Assembly (NCBI RefSeq): GCF_002250055.1
Contig: NZ_CP018866.1
Coordinates: 2,968,501-3,032,500, forward strand
DNA length: 64,000 nucleotides
Reading direction: 5' to 3'
From: Sutcliffiella cohnii
GTDB taxonomy: Bacteria > Bacillota > Bacilli > Bacillales > Bacillaceae_I
The notes below the pieces were generated by a model, which was given only the letters and a program-made list of their open reading frames with translations, did not search any database and was not told the origin of the DNA. Shown here one piece after another: positions 1 through 8,075 of the stretch. The position numbers and the translations under genes are program-made. Numbering within the stretch: the first letter of the stretch is position 1; every line of letters begins with the position of its first letter.

Positions 1-315
1 AGAATTGCCATCGGCTTAACTGCAATTTTTCAATTTTTTTATGACAATCGAAGCTTAACTAAAATTGGACTTTATCTGTCTGATGATGCAGAAGAGATAA
101 AAAATGATATTGTCCAGCTAATCACGGAAAACTTAGAGTCTGAACAGAGAGATGGATACTTTCGGACGAATGTGGAAATGCGTACGGTTGCAGAGAGTTT
201 AGTTGGTATTATGGAACGTCTTACTGCCACTTATTTGTTTCAAGATAAAAAAAAGCCTGAGGAATTAGCAAGAGAAATTGTTGATCTTTTATTATACGGG
301 TTGCAAGTTAAATAA
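1..315 (+). CDS. TetR/AcrR-type regulator, C-terminal part (partial)
   Basis: The window opens inside this gene; 104 C-terminal residues remain in frame 1 before a TAA stop. The visible part is all-helical in character, with regularly spaced hydrophobic residues and charged turns, and ends with a LVGIMERLTATYLFQD-like helix followed by a final helix leading to DLLLYGLQVK. That resembles the ligand-binding domain end of TetR/AcrR regulators, which normally carry a DNA-binding HTH in the missing N-terminal 50 residues. The HTH cannot be checked, so the family is an inference. It lies 73 bp upstream of a SinI-like gene on the same strand. Confidence 0.5.
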   Translation, partial: RIAIGLTAIFQFFYDNRSLTKIGLYLSDDAEEIKNDIVQLITENLESEQRDGYFRTNVEMRTVAESLVGIMERLTATYLFQDKKKPEELAREIVDLLLYGLQVK

Positions 316-388
316 CATATTTCGTTTCTACTAGAGAAAGACTGTGCTTAGGTTGTTTTACTAGCCTTTAATATTGGGGATGATTTGA

Positions 389-526
389 ATGGAAACGGTA
401 AAGGAAAAAAGTTATGATATGCTAGACCCAGACTGGATTGAGCTTCTTTTAATCGCGAAAGAAATTGGCTTAACGATAGAACAAGTGAAGGAATTTTTGG
501 ACGAAAAGAGCATAAATGACCGATAG
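389..526 (+). CDS. SinI-like antirepressor, 45 aa
   Basis: This short gene encodes 45 residues. The central part, LDPDWIELLLIAKEIGLT followed by IEQVKEFLDE, matches the SinI dimerisation domain: two amphipathic helices with the L-D-x-x-W-I/V-E-L start. In B. subtilis SinI binds and inactivates SinR, the master repressor of biofilm matrix genes. An SD (GGGGATGA) sits five bases before the ATG, and a clear terminator follows. No SinR-like repressor is visible in the window, and the gene is not beside yqhG, where sinI normally lies. It could antagonise a SinR-type protein encoded elsewhere. Confidence 0.75.
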   Translation: METVKEKSYDMLDPDWIELLLIAKEIGLTIEQVKEFLDEKSINDR

Positions 527-551
527 AATTCAGATGATTGTGGTGCAATAA

Positions 552-586
552 GACTAGAATGAACATCTAGTATTCTAGTCTTTTAT
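552..586 (+). terminator. Rho-independent terminator of the sinI-like gene
   Basis: A nine-base inverted repeat, GACTAGAAT (552-560) and ATTCTAGTC (572-580), is followed by TTTTATTT. It lies 25 bp after the stop of the SinI-like gene and separates it from the converging vanZ-like gene. Confidence 0.85.
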
Positions 587-601
587 TTACTGTATATTTC
601 C

Positions 602-1216
602 CTATCCCCAAACTTTCTTATTCCCCTTTAATCTCCTATTAATCTTCCTTTTAATAAAGACAAACATCCCATAACCAATCATAACTCCAATTGTGTTCAA
701 AATAACATCATCAATATCTGTACTTCGTCCGATAAATAATTGTGTTATTTCGATGAAACATGTAACCGCTAGAGCAACTACTGATATCTTTTTAAGCGAA
801 CGCACTCTTCGATAAAGAAGAGGAACGAAAATTCCAATCGGTGTAAAAACAAACATATTCCCAAATATATTAACCATTGATAAACTACTCCAATTGTCTA
901 TGTTAGGATTTGCTTGAAGATATAGGAAAAGTGTCCGAAACGGGATGATATTGACGCTAGCTATTTCATTTGACCATTGTACATTAAAATAAAATTCTCC
1001 CGTCGAACTAATAATCCCCGCATCCCATTTTGGAATAATCGTTTGGGATGCTACTGCAATGATGTAAAGAGAAAAAAAGCCTAATAGCAACTCTCGCCCT
1101 ACACTTGCTTGTTGTTTTTTCCTTTTCATATAAACAAATCTACCTATTATATAAAAAGGGACAGCAATTACCATATACTCTATCATTTTGTATACATATA
1201 ACAGTATTAAACTCAT
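602..1216 (-). CDS. VanZ-like family membrane protein
   Basis: A 204-residue integral membrane protein with about five hydrophobic segments. It carries the VanZ-like hallmarks: a luminal N-I-I-P-F-R motif around residue 90, an N-I-x-G-N-x-x-x-F-x-P-x-G stretch around residue 115, a F-I-E-I-T-Q-L segment and a R-x-x-D-I-D-D-V-I-x-N-x-x-G motif near the C-terminus. VanZ relatives are linked to low-level teicoplanin resistance and cell-envelope functions, but most are uncharacterised. The ATG has a GGAGGG SD four bases upstream. The gene stands alone downstream of nrdJ and behind its terminator. Confidence 0.85.
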   Translation of the reverse strand: MSLILLYVYKMIEYMVIAVPFYIIGRFVYMKRKKQQASVGRELLLGFFSLYIIAVASQTIIPKWDAGIISSTGEFYFNVQWSNEIASVNIIPFRTLFLYLQANPNIDNWSSLSMVNIFGNMFVFTPIGIFVPLLYRRVRSLKKISVVALAVTCFIEITQLFIGRSTDIDDVILNTIGVMIGYGMFVFIKRKINRRLKGNKKVWG

Positions 1217-1291
1217 ATTCCCTCCGTTACTTCATCTTATATGTAATTTAATTGCAGTTTTAATAATACCACAATTTGGAATATTACTTTT

Positions 1292-1340
1292 AAAAAAGTA
1301 GCTCGTCCTAACATCTTTTTTCGTTAGGACGAGCTACTTA
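1292..1340 (-). terminator. Terminator of nrdJ
   Basis: A long perfect stem (GTAGCTCGTCCTAAC at 1298-1312 with its complement at 1323-1337) is followed on the minus strand by a run of T (AAAAAA at 1292-1297 on plus). It lies just past the nrdJ stop. Confidence 0.92.
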
Positions 1341-1353
1341 ATTTCTCAAACGT

Positions 1354-3927
1354 TTATAAACCACATTTTAATTGCGCGCCGCAATCCGTACACGTGTTAC
1401 AGCCGCCAATTTCTTTTACTTCCCCTACACGACAAACTGGGCAAGTGTTACCAACTTCAGAACCGAAAGTAACATTAGTCGAGCGCAGGTCATGAATTGT
1501 TTCAACTAGTACTACTGGCTTTTTCTCTTCTTCCACCATCTCTAATTGTTCTGTTACATCTCCAGCAAAGTTTTCCTCTGCTTTTAAAGTTAGAACTTGT
1601 GTGTCACGGCTACCATCCACGTAAACCGTACCACCTTTTGCACCACCTTTATATAGACGCTCGTATACTTTCTTTACTTGATCTACTGAATATCCTTTAG
1701 GAGCATTAACTGTTTTACTAATAGAGCTATCAATCCAATTTTGGATAATACATTGAACATCCGCGTGCGCCTCTGGGGATAATTCCATTGCGGAAATAAA
1801 CCACTCCGGTAATTCCTCTGGATTAGCTTCAGGATGACGATCTAAATATTCTTGAACGATATCAGCTTTTACTTCCATGAACTTCCCTAAACGACCACTA
1901 CGGAAATAAGAGAAGGAGAAGTATGGCTCTAATCCTGTCGATACTCCAACCATCGTTCCAGTAGAACCTGTAGGAGCAACAGTTAACAAGTGAGAGTTAC
2001 GGATTCCATAAGCTTTAATGTTTTCTTTAACATCTTCAGGCATTTTACTCATGAAACCAGTTTGTGTAAACGCCTCACGTAATTTAGCTGTCTCTTCCTC
2101 TGTTTCGCCAACTAAGAATGGGAAGCTACCTTTTTCTTTCGCAAGCTCAATCGAAGCGCGGTATGCAGTTGTTGCGATCGTTTCAAATACTTCATCAACT
2201 AATTTGTTACCTTCATCTGAACCGTAAACAGATTCACAGTAAATGAGAAGATCATGTAACCCCATAACACCTAAACCAACACGTCTTTCTCCTAACGCTT
2301 GCTTTTTGTTTTCTTCTAAGAAGTAAGGTGTTGCATTAATAACGTTATCTTGCATTCTTACTCCGACTTCTACTGTACGCTTTAGTTTTTCGAAGTCGAC
2401 TGTTTTTGTTTCTTTATTTGCCATTTCAGCAAGGTTTACCGCTGCTAAGTTACATACAGAGTAAGGAGCTAGCGGCTGTTCTCCACATGGATTAGTTGCT
2501 ACAACTTGTTGACCGTATGCTTTTGCATTTGTCATGTCATTCGCATTATCCATGAAGAAAATTCCTGGTTCTGCGGAGTATGTTGCACAAATATTAACTA
2601 AATTCCACAGTTCACGAGCTTTAATTGTGCGATACACACGTACGCCGTGACCTTGCTTTTCCCACTCACGAACGTCACCTACTTGATGCCATTCGTTGTT
2701 GTAGTGTTCCATTTCTTCTTTGGAATAGTTTTCAACACTTGGGAAACGAAGGTCGTACTCACTATCGGTATCAACTGCTTCCATGAACTCTTTTGTTAAG
2801 CAGATGGAAATGTTTGCTCCTGTTAAGAACTCCGAATTGTGAACAGAGTATGTTCCGCCTTCTCTTAACTTAAGTTCTGCATCTCTAATAATCCCTTCAC
2901 TGAAACCACCGTATCCAGGAATATGTTTGTAATTTACAATACCTTGATACATTGACTCTTCTTGTAGAGTTAACGGTGTAAATTTCAGCTTATCTTCCGC
3001 TGCCTTTTTTATACCTTCATCGTTTGTGTTTTCAATTAAATAACGTAGTATTCTAGGATTTTGCATTTTTGAAATAATGAACTCAATAATATCAGGATGC
3101 CAGTCGGCTAACATGATCATTTGAGCTCCGCGTCTGGATCCACCTTGCTCAACAAGATGTGTAAGTTTAGCAATGTCATCTAACCATGAAACAGAACCAG
3201 ATGATTTACCGTTTACACCGCGAGCTAGTGTATTTCTTGGACGAAGTGTCGATCCGTTTGTACCTACACCGCCACCACGGCTCATGATTTCCATAACTTG
3301 TTTACGGTGCTCTGAAATACCTTCACGTGAATCTTGAACGAAAGGCATTACGTAACAGTTAAAGAATGTAACTTCCGTGCCTGAGCCAGCCCCATATAAT
3401 ACGCGCCCAGCTGGTACAAAGTTCATTGATACTAGCTCCTGGTAAAACTTCTCAGTCCATTCTTTACGTTTTTCTTCCGTTTTTTCTACTGATGCTAAAC
3501 CTGTTGCATTTCTTTTTGCAATTTGTTCGTAGAAGATCTCAAGAGGTTTTTCAATAACATCAAGAGACCGTTCTACGATTCCTGTTTCTATTTCTACTTC
3601 TTTTGATAGTACACCACGATATTCTTCTTCTACTAAAACTTTTGCTTTATTGGTAGTCCAATCTATACTTTGTATAAATCCTAATCCTCTTGCTGGGAAT
3701 TTTGGATCTTCTTTTATCGTTAGCACAACAAAGTCGCCTTCCGACAGTGTACGCTTTTCTGTATCTTTAAAAGCGTATCTATCTAACATTACTAAACGAG
3801 AAACACCTTTATGAGTAAGCTTCATGTCGTCAGTAATTTCATGTACTTGAGGGAATTGCTGAATATCTTTATTTAATTTCTCTCTATTCAGCTTTGATTG
3901 TTCATTAAGTGATATAACCATCATCAC
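1354..3927 (-). CDS. nrdJ: Vitamin B12-dependent (class II) ribonucleotide reductase
   Basis: This 857-residue enzyme reduces ribonucleotides to deoxyribonucleotides using adenosylcobalamin to generate the active-site thiyl radical, so it works with or without oxygen. The ten-stranded barrel motifs are visible: an early FFNCYVMPF cysteine, the N-P-C-G-E-Q-P-L active-site loop around residue 465 with its Cys and Glu, and a later TGSTGTMVGVSTGLEPYFSF stretch. The C-terminus carries a C-x2-C and C-x2-C-x2-C pattern (CPVC, CNTCTDC, plus a final KCG) typical of NrdJ redox/zinc tails. The start is one of two adjacent ATGs after an AAGGAG SD. Two NrdR-type boxes lie upstream, so NrdR repression is likely. 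Confidence 0.95.
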   Translation of the reverse strand: MMMVISLNEQSKLNREKLNKDIQQFPQVHEITDDMKLTHKGVSRLVMLDRYAFKDTEKRTLSEGDFVVLTIKEDPKFPARGLGFIQSIDWTTNKAKVLVEEEYRGVLSKEVEIETGIVERSLDVIEKPLEIFYEQIAKRNATGLASVEKTEEKRKEWTEKFYQELVSMNFVPAGRVLYGAGSGTEVTFFNCYVMPFVQDSREGISEHRKQVMEIMSRGGGVGTNGSTLRPRNTLARGVNGKSSGSVSWLDDIAKLTHLVEQGGSRRGAQMIMLADWHPDIIEFIISKMQNPRILRYLIENTNDEGIKKAAEDKLKFTPLTLQEESMYQGIVNYKHIPGYGGFSEGIIRDAELKLREGGTYSVHNSEFLTGANISICLTKEFMEAVDTDSEYDLRFPSVENYSKEEMEHYNNEWHQVGDVREWEKQGHGVRVYRTIKARELWNLVNICATYSAEPGIFFMDNANDMTNAKAYGQQVVATNPCGEQPLAPYSVCNLAAVNLAEMANKETKTVDFEKLKRTVEVGVRMQDNVINATPYFLEENKKQALGERRVGLGVMGLHDLLIYCESVYGSDEGNKLVDEVFETIATTAYRASIELAKEKGSFPFLVGETEEETAKLREAFTQTGFMSKMPEDVKENIKAYGIRNSHLLTVAPTGSTGTMVGVSTGLEPYFSFSYFRSGRLGKFMEVKADIVQEYLDRHPEANPEELPEWFISAMELSPEAHADVQCIIQNWIDSSISKTVNAPKGYSVDQVKKVYERLYKGGAKGGTVYVDGSRDTQVLTLKAEENFAGDVTEQLEMVEEEKKPVVLVETIHDLRSTNVTFGSEVGNTCPVCRVGEVKEIGGCNTCTDCGAQLKCGL

Positions 3928-3977
3928 AACTCCTTATTCTACTAATCTTCTATATGACTATTTAAAAGTATAATCAT

Positions 3978-4007
3978 AAAATAACACATCTATTGATGAA
4001 CTTTCAA
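3978..4007 (-). promoter_or_regulatory. Candidate sigma-A promoter of nrdJ
   Basis: On the minus strand TTGAAA (4002-4007) and TATTTT (3978-3983) are separated by 18 bp, about 50 bp before the nrdJ start and just downstream of the NrdR boxes. The match is moderate, so this is a suggestion. Confidence 0.4.
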
Positions 4008-4014
4008 CATAAAA

Positions 4015-4063
4015 CAACTATATATAGTATATATTTTATCAACAAGAACACAACATATTGATT
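4015..4063 (-). promoter_or_regulatory. Tandem NrdR boxes upstream of nrdJ
   Basis: Two 16-bp sites fit the NrdR consensus acaCwAtATaTwGtgt. Box 1 (4015-4030) has the perfect core CTATATATAG at 4018-4027; box 2 (4048-4063) has the core CAACATATTG at 4051-4060, one mismatch. Their centres are 33 bp apart, about three helical turns, as known for NrdR operators. NrdR is the ATP/dATP-sensing repressor of ribonucleotide reductase genes. Confidence 0.8.
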
Positions 4064-4312
4064 CAAGACCTACTATTTCTCTATTTGTCAAATCGCTAAA
4101 TAATAAAAAAACAGAGATAAAATGAGAGAAATTAAGATTTAATCCTTTTCATGACGAATTTTGCGATATTTTGTAGGTTGAAAAATATCCACTACTATTA
4201 ATAACTTGATGTATCAAGCTTTCTCGAAATCGATATCCAAAATATAAATAAATATTTTTTTCGTCAAAACATGTTTACTTTTAATTGTAATCATGTTAAC
4301 GACGGTAAAAAT
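4064..4312. other. AT-rich non-coding stretch
   Basis: This 250-bp gap between the NrdR boxes and the lipM terminator is strongly AT-rich. No reading frame with a convincing start, no long hairpin and no recognisable operator was seen. Confidence 0.5.
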
Positions 4313-4346
4313 AAAAAGGTACCGAGAATTAACTCGTTACCTTTTA
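4313..4346 (-). terminator. Terminator overlapping the lipM stop codon
   Basis: The hairpin arms AAAAGGTAACGAG and CTCGGTACCTTTTT on the minus strand use the last codons and the TAA of lipM as their first arm. A T-rich tail follows. The hairpin therefore starts inside the coding sequence. Confidence 0.8.
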
Positions 4347-5173
4347 AAATTCCATTCTTTTGTAGCGTATTTTTCATTTGCTAGCTTTTCTACATATTGT
4401 ATTTCACTTTCAGAAAGTTCATAACGTTCTAGATGAATGTTTAACCCTTTTTCAAATCCTTCTTTAAAAGCTATTTTAGCTTCTTCCATCGAAACAGGAG
4501 TTTTTCTTAAAGCATTAATTGCAACTGCTTTATTTTTAAAATTCCGTTTCATTCGTTCTTTTACACGATCGTTTGGATATACAAAAAGACTAAACAACAA
4601 ATCTTCATCTATATCTAGTAAAATCGAGCCATGTTGTAAAATAACACCTTTTTGCCTCGTTTGGGCACTTCCTGCTACTTTTCTACCTTCAACAACTAAC
4701 TCGTACCATGAAGGCGCATCAAAGCATACTGCTGACCGGGGATTTTTCAATCCATCTTTTTCTTCCTCAGTTCTCGGAATGGCAAAATAAGCGTCCAAAT
4801 CAAGCTGTTTAAACCCTTCTAATATGCCTTCTGAAATGACTCGATAAGCTTCTGTAACAGTTTTAGGCATTTCTGGATGTTCTTCGGACACAATAACGCT
4901 ATATGTTAATTCTTTGTCATGTAAAACACCTCGTCCACCCGTTGGTCTTCTTACAAACCCTAACGTATTTTGATTGACTGCATCCATGTTAATTTCTTTA
5001 TCTACCTTTTGAAAGTAGCCAATCGAAAGCGTAGGTGGGTTCCATCCGTAAAATCGAATGGTAGGAGGGATTTTCCCTTCACTATGCCAATCTAATAAGG
5101 CCTCATCAAGAGCCATATTAAAAAATGGGGATTGGTTGCCAGAATCAATATATCTCCAAGTTTCTTTCGCCAT
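4337..5173 (-). CDS. lipM: Octanoyltransferase LipM
   Basis: LipM moves octanoate from octanoyl-ACP to the lipoyl domain of GcvH, the first step of lipoate assembly in Bacillus. The 278-residue length equals the B. subtilis enzyme. The BPL/LplA catalytic fold shows the R-R-x-T-G-G-R-x-V-L-H motif at residues 75-85. The acyl-accepting cysteine falls at residue 150 in [13 protein letters not shown], the position known for B. subtilis LipM, and the conserved lysine follows in GRKVAGSAQ. The gene is divergent from yqhL and a short distance from the gcv operon, whose H-protein needs lipoylation. Confidence 0.93.
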   Translation of the reverse strand: MAKETWRYIDSGNQSPFFNMALDEALLDWHSEGKIPPTIRFYGWNPPTLSIGYFQKVDKEINMDAVNQNTLGFVRRPTGGRGVLHDKELTYSVIVSEEHPEMPKTVTEAYRVISEGILEGFKQLDLDAYFAIPRTEEEKDGLKNPRSAVCFDAPSWYELVVEGRKVAGSAQTRQKGVILQHGSILLDIDEDLLFSLFVYPNDRVKERMKRNFKNKAVAINALRKTPVSMEEAKIAFKEGFEKGLNIHLERYELSESEIQYVEKLANEKYATKEWNFKR

Positions 5174-5210
5174 TTATGTTTTCCTCTCTTACTATGTATA
5201 TAATGTAAGT

Positions 5211-5238
5211 CTAGCAAAAGATATACTAACTAGCAAAA
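5211..5238. repeat. Direct repeat in the lipM-yqhL divergent promoter region
   Basis: The nonamer CTAGCAAAA occurs at 5211-5219 and again at 5230-5238, a 19-bp period (close to two helical turns). It lies between the two divergent starts and could be a regulator site; no known operator was recognised. Confidence 0.45.
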
Positions 5239-5252
5239 TTTTTAGTTAGAAG

Positions 5253-5281
5253 ATGACTTTTTCGACAACCTTTTATATAAT
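5253..5281 (+). promoter_or_regulatory. Candidate sigma-A promoter of yqhL
   Basis: ATGACT (5253-5258) and a perfect TATAAT (5276-5281) are 17 bp apart. The start codon follows about 35 bp later. Confidence 0.55.
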
Positions 5282-5316
5282 TATTTAGTACACATAGAAA
5301 AGAGGGGTTGAATACG

Positions 5317-5697
5317 TTGACATCATTATATGTTTTACTTGCAATAGTAGTTGCGATTATTATCTATTCTGTTATTGTTTATTTCTATCAAAGAAAAATA
5401 TTAAAAACACTATCTGAGGAAGAATTCCGTGCAGGGTACCGTAAAGCACAGTTAATTGATATAAGAGAACCTAAGGAATTTGATGGTGGCCATATTTTAG
5501 GTGCTAGAAATATTCCGTTATCTCAGTTAAAAATGCGTATGAATGAGATCCGTCCTGACAAACCAGTTTATTTCTATTGTCAAAACTCTATGCGTAGTGG
5601 CCGTGCAGCACAAATGCTGCATCGTAAAGGCTATAAAGAGCTTTACCAATTACAAGGCGGATTTAAAAAATGGACAGGAAAGATTAAAACGAAATAA
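5317..5697 (+). CDS. yqhL: Membrane-anchored rhodanese-like protein YqhL
   Basis: A single-domain rhodanese with an N-terminal membrane helix (about residues 3-24) that places the domain at the cytoplasmic face. It shows the DIREPKEFDGGHILGARNIP motif and the active-site loop YCQNSMRSG, with the persulfide-carrying Cys at residue 88 of the 126-residue form. TTG at 5317 is chosen because the GGGG SD ends nine bases upstream; an in-frame TTG at 5308 touches the SD. The family transfers sulfur as protein persulfide; its acceptor here is unknown. Location beside lipM is conserved in Bacillus. Confidence 0.9.
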   Translation: MTSLYVLLAIVVAIIIYSVIVYFYQRKILKTLSEEEFRAGYRKAQLIDIREPKEFDGGHILGARNIPLSQLKMRMNEIRPDKPVYFYCQNSMRSGRAAQMLHRKGYKELYQLQGGFKKWTGKIKTK

Positions 5698-5703
5698 TTA
5701 CAA

Positions 5704-5852
5704 AGGCGGAGGCGGCTCGTTCAGGTCCAATCAAACTGGAGCTTTTCCGCAGGAGATAAAGGAAACACAGCGAACGATAGAGAGCTGATGTTGACTTATC
5801 GTACGGAGGAATTGCGAAGTTTGAGCCGGACCTAGCCGCCGGAGCTAGACGT
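5704..5852 (-). repeat. Structured dispersed repeat, copy 1
   Basis: A GC-rich island in AT-rich DNA. Its ends pair: GGCGGCT (5711-5717) with AGCCGCC (5834-5840), and AGGTCC (5723-5728) with GGACCT (5828-5833). Read on the minus strand, the 23 bases at 5828-5850 match 47298-47320 at 19 positions, so it belongs with the repeat near 47.4 kb, in opposite orientation. It has no convincing reading frame. I recall similar elements in other Bacillaceae intergenic regions. Confidence 0.65.
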
Positions 5853-5885
5853 AACAAAGTAAAATTGTAATTACAAATATTATAA

Positions 5886-5915
5886 GACTGCTCAAAACCT
5901 TGAGCAGTCTTTTGT
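5886..5915 (+). terminator. Terminator after yqhL and the repeat
   Basis: Perfect nine-base arms GACTGCTCA (5886-5894) and TGAGCAGTC (5901-5909) precede TTTTGTT. It may also help end the converging DinB transcript. Confidence 0.88.
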
Positions 5916-6408
5916 TATTTCGATGATTGTAATATTTCTTCTATTTGATGTATATGGCGTTTTTCATGAAAACCGATTAGTTCAATCCACTTTCCAACTG
6001 TTAATTCCCCCATCCATCGGTGGGGACTAGTATACTGGTTCCAATCATTGGATGGAGTTGATCTTACAAACTCATCTAGTTCTTCCCTTGATTCACTTAA
6101 TAATTGGATTAATTCATTTTTGCCATACGTATTACTGTTGGACAAATGTCATTAGGAGCACTAATCTTACGCGTACGGTCCATAAGAAAAGACAAGTCAA
6201 AATCGGGGTTAGCTTTTTCTTTCTGATTCATTTGTATTGCTACAGCTTCCTTTATAATGCCAACAAATTTCCTTTCCGTAAGATATAAGTGCTCTAATAT
6301 TTCTCCTATCGTCCATCCGTCGAGTTTTTTAATAAGATCTTGCTCATTTAATTTCTCAATATTATGTAATAAATCTTGTCGAATCTGTTTGGTTTGTTCA
6401 TAGTACAT
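5915..6408 (-). pseudogene. DinB-family protein, frameshifted
   Basis: Two overlapping frames together make one DinB-like four-helix protein. The first (from 6408) carries the SD-preceded start and the first metal histidine in EHLYLTE. The second (stop at 5915) carries the HEKRHIHQIEEI end with the other histidines. The frame breaks at a run of five A on the coding strand (T run 6117-6121). One extra A restores R-M-A-K-N-E-L-I-Q and a continuous 164-residue protein, the normal family size. It is either a recent single-base loss or a sequencing error. DinB-fold proteins are metal-dependent thiol transferases or of unknown function. Confidence 0.8.
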
Positions 6409-6562
6409 TTTGACTCATCTCCTTTAATAAATGATTACGCTTACTTTATTATAATTGATTTTATGTACGTTTTAAGAAGAATAATACTCAATGTTTTAGC
6501 CTGAACACAGATGTTTATAAGCCATCTCTAATGTTATCGAAAAGATGCGTGCCTCCACATAT

Positions 6563-6601
6563 AAAAAGAAGACCGATCATATTAATCGGCCCTCTTTTTT
6601 T
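6563..6601 (-). terminator. Terminator of the gcv operon
   Basis: On the minus strand GAGGGCCGAT and ATCGGTCTTC flank a seven-base loop and TTTTTAT follows, directly after the gcvPB stop. Confidence 0.85.
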
Positions 6602-6602
6602 A

Positions 6603-8075
6603 TTATTCTGGTTGATAACGTAATATTGGTTTACGCGCAGCCATCGTCTCGTCTAAGCGACCAATTACAGTAGTATGTGGTGCTTCTTGAACGATTTCTG
6701 GGTTTTCTTCTGCTTCCTTTGCAATTTGAATCATCGCTTCAATGAATTCATCTAGCGTTTCTTTAGACTCTGTTTCAGTCGGCTCAATCATAATACACTC
6801 TTCCACGTTAAGCGGGAAGTAGATTGTTGGTGGATGATAGCCAAAGTCTAGTAAACGTTTCGCGATATCAAGCGTACGTACTCCTAGTTTCTTTTGGCGC
6901 TTCCCTGATAGAACGAACTCATGCTTACAATGACGATCAAATGGTAGATCATAATGTTCCGCTAAACGACGCATCATGTAGTTCGCATTTAGTACGGCAT
7001 ATTCTGTAACAGCTTTTAGCCCATCAGGACCCATTGTACGGATATAAGTATATGCACGAACGTTAATGCCAAAGTTTCCGTAATAAGGTTTTACACGACC
7101 GATAGATTGTGGACGATCATAATCAAAGCCATACTCACCATTTTCGTGTTGTACTACTAATGGTTTAGGAAGATACGGAATTAAGTCAGCTTTCACTCCA
7201 ACTGGACCAGAACCTGGACCACCACCACCATGAGGGCCAGTGAATGTTTTATGCAAGTTTAAGTGAACAACGTCAAAGCCCATATCTCCAGGACGAGCTT
7301 TACTTAAAACAGCGTTTAAGTTAGCACCGTCGTAATATAATTTACCGCCAACACCGTGGATAATTTCTGCCATTTCTAAAATGTTCTCTTCAAATAGTCC
7401 TAGTGTATTCGGGTTCGTTAACATTAAAGCTGCTGTATCAGGACCAACAACACGTCTTAAATCTTCTAAATCTACTAATCCATTTTCGTCGGATTTAACT
7501 GTGATAGTTTCGAATCCTGCCACAGTTGCTGAAGCTGGATTCGTACCATGTGCAGAGTCAGGAACGATAACTTTCGTACGGTTTGTATCTCCGTTGTTCT
7601 CATGGAAAGCACGGATCATCATTAATCCAGTCCATTCACCGTGTGCCCCTGCAGCTGGTTGAAGTGTTACTTCATCCATACCAGTAATCTCTTTTAAGTG
7701 CTGTTGTAAATCATACATTAATGCTAACGCACCTTGTACAGTACTTTCATGTTGTAACGGGTGAATATGGGCAAATCCTGGGAAGCGCGCCACGTTTTCA
7801 TTGATTTTAGGGTTGTACTTCATTGTACAAGAACCAAGTGGATAGAAGCCAGAATCTACACCGTGGTTTCGGTTAGATAGTGCTGTGTAATGGCGCATAA
7901 TATCTAGCTCAGATACTTCTGGTAAATTTGGTTCTTCTTGGCGTATATAATCGGCAGGAATAACGTCTTCCACATTAATAGTTGGAACGTCCATTTCCGG
8001 CAAGCTGTAGCCAATTCGGCCTTCTTTCGATAGTTCAAAAATTAACGGTTGGTTTCCTTGCTTATTCATTGCCAT
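6603..8075 (-). CDS. gcvPB: Glycine dehydrogenase (decarboxylating) subunit 2
   Basis: The C-terminal half of the P-protein, 490 residues. With GcvPA it decarboxylates glycine and passes the aminomethyl group to the lipoyl arm of GcvH. The PLP lysine is K276 in [19 protein letters not shown]. The [10 protein letters not shown] and YYDGANLNA motifs of the PLP pocket are also intact. Its start overlaps the gcvPA stop by 14 bp, so the two subunits are made together. Last gene of the gcvT-gcvPA-gcvPB operon, controlled by a glycine riboswitch. Confidence 0.97.
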   Translation of the reverse strand: MAMNKQGNQPLIFELSKEGRIGYSLPEMDVPTINVEDVIPADYIRQEEPNLPEVSELDIMRHYTALSNRNHGVDSGFYPLGSCTMKYNPKINENVARFPGFAHIHPLQHESTVQGALALMYDLQQHLKEITGMDEVTLQPAAGAHGEWTGLMMIRAFHENNGDTNRTKVIVPDSAHGTNPASATVAGFETITVKSDENGLVDLEDLRRVVGPDTAALMLTNPNTLGLFEENILEMAEIIHGVGGKLYYDGANLNAVLSKARPGDMGFDVVHLNLHKTFTGPHGGGGPGSGPVGVKADLIPYLPKPLVVQHENGEYGFDYDRPQSIGRVKPYYGNFGINVRAYTYIRTMGPDGLKAVTEYAVLNANYMMRRLAEHYDLPFDRHCKHEFVLSGKRQKKLGVRTLDIAKRLLDFGYHPPTIYFPLNVEECIMIEPTETESKETLDEFIEAMIQIAKEAEENPEIVQEAPHTTVIGRLDETMAARKPILRYQPE

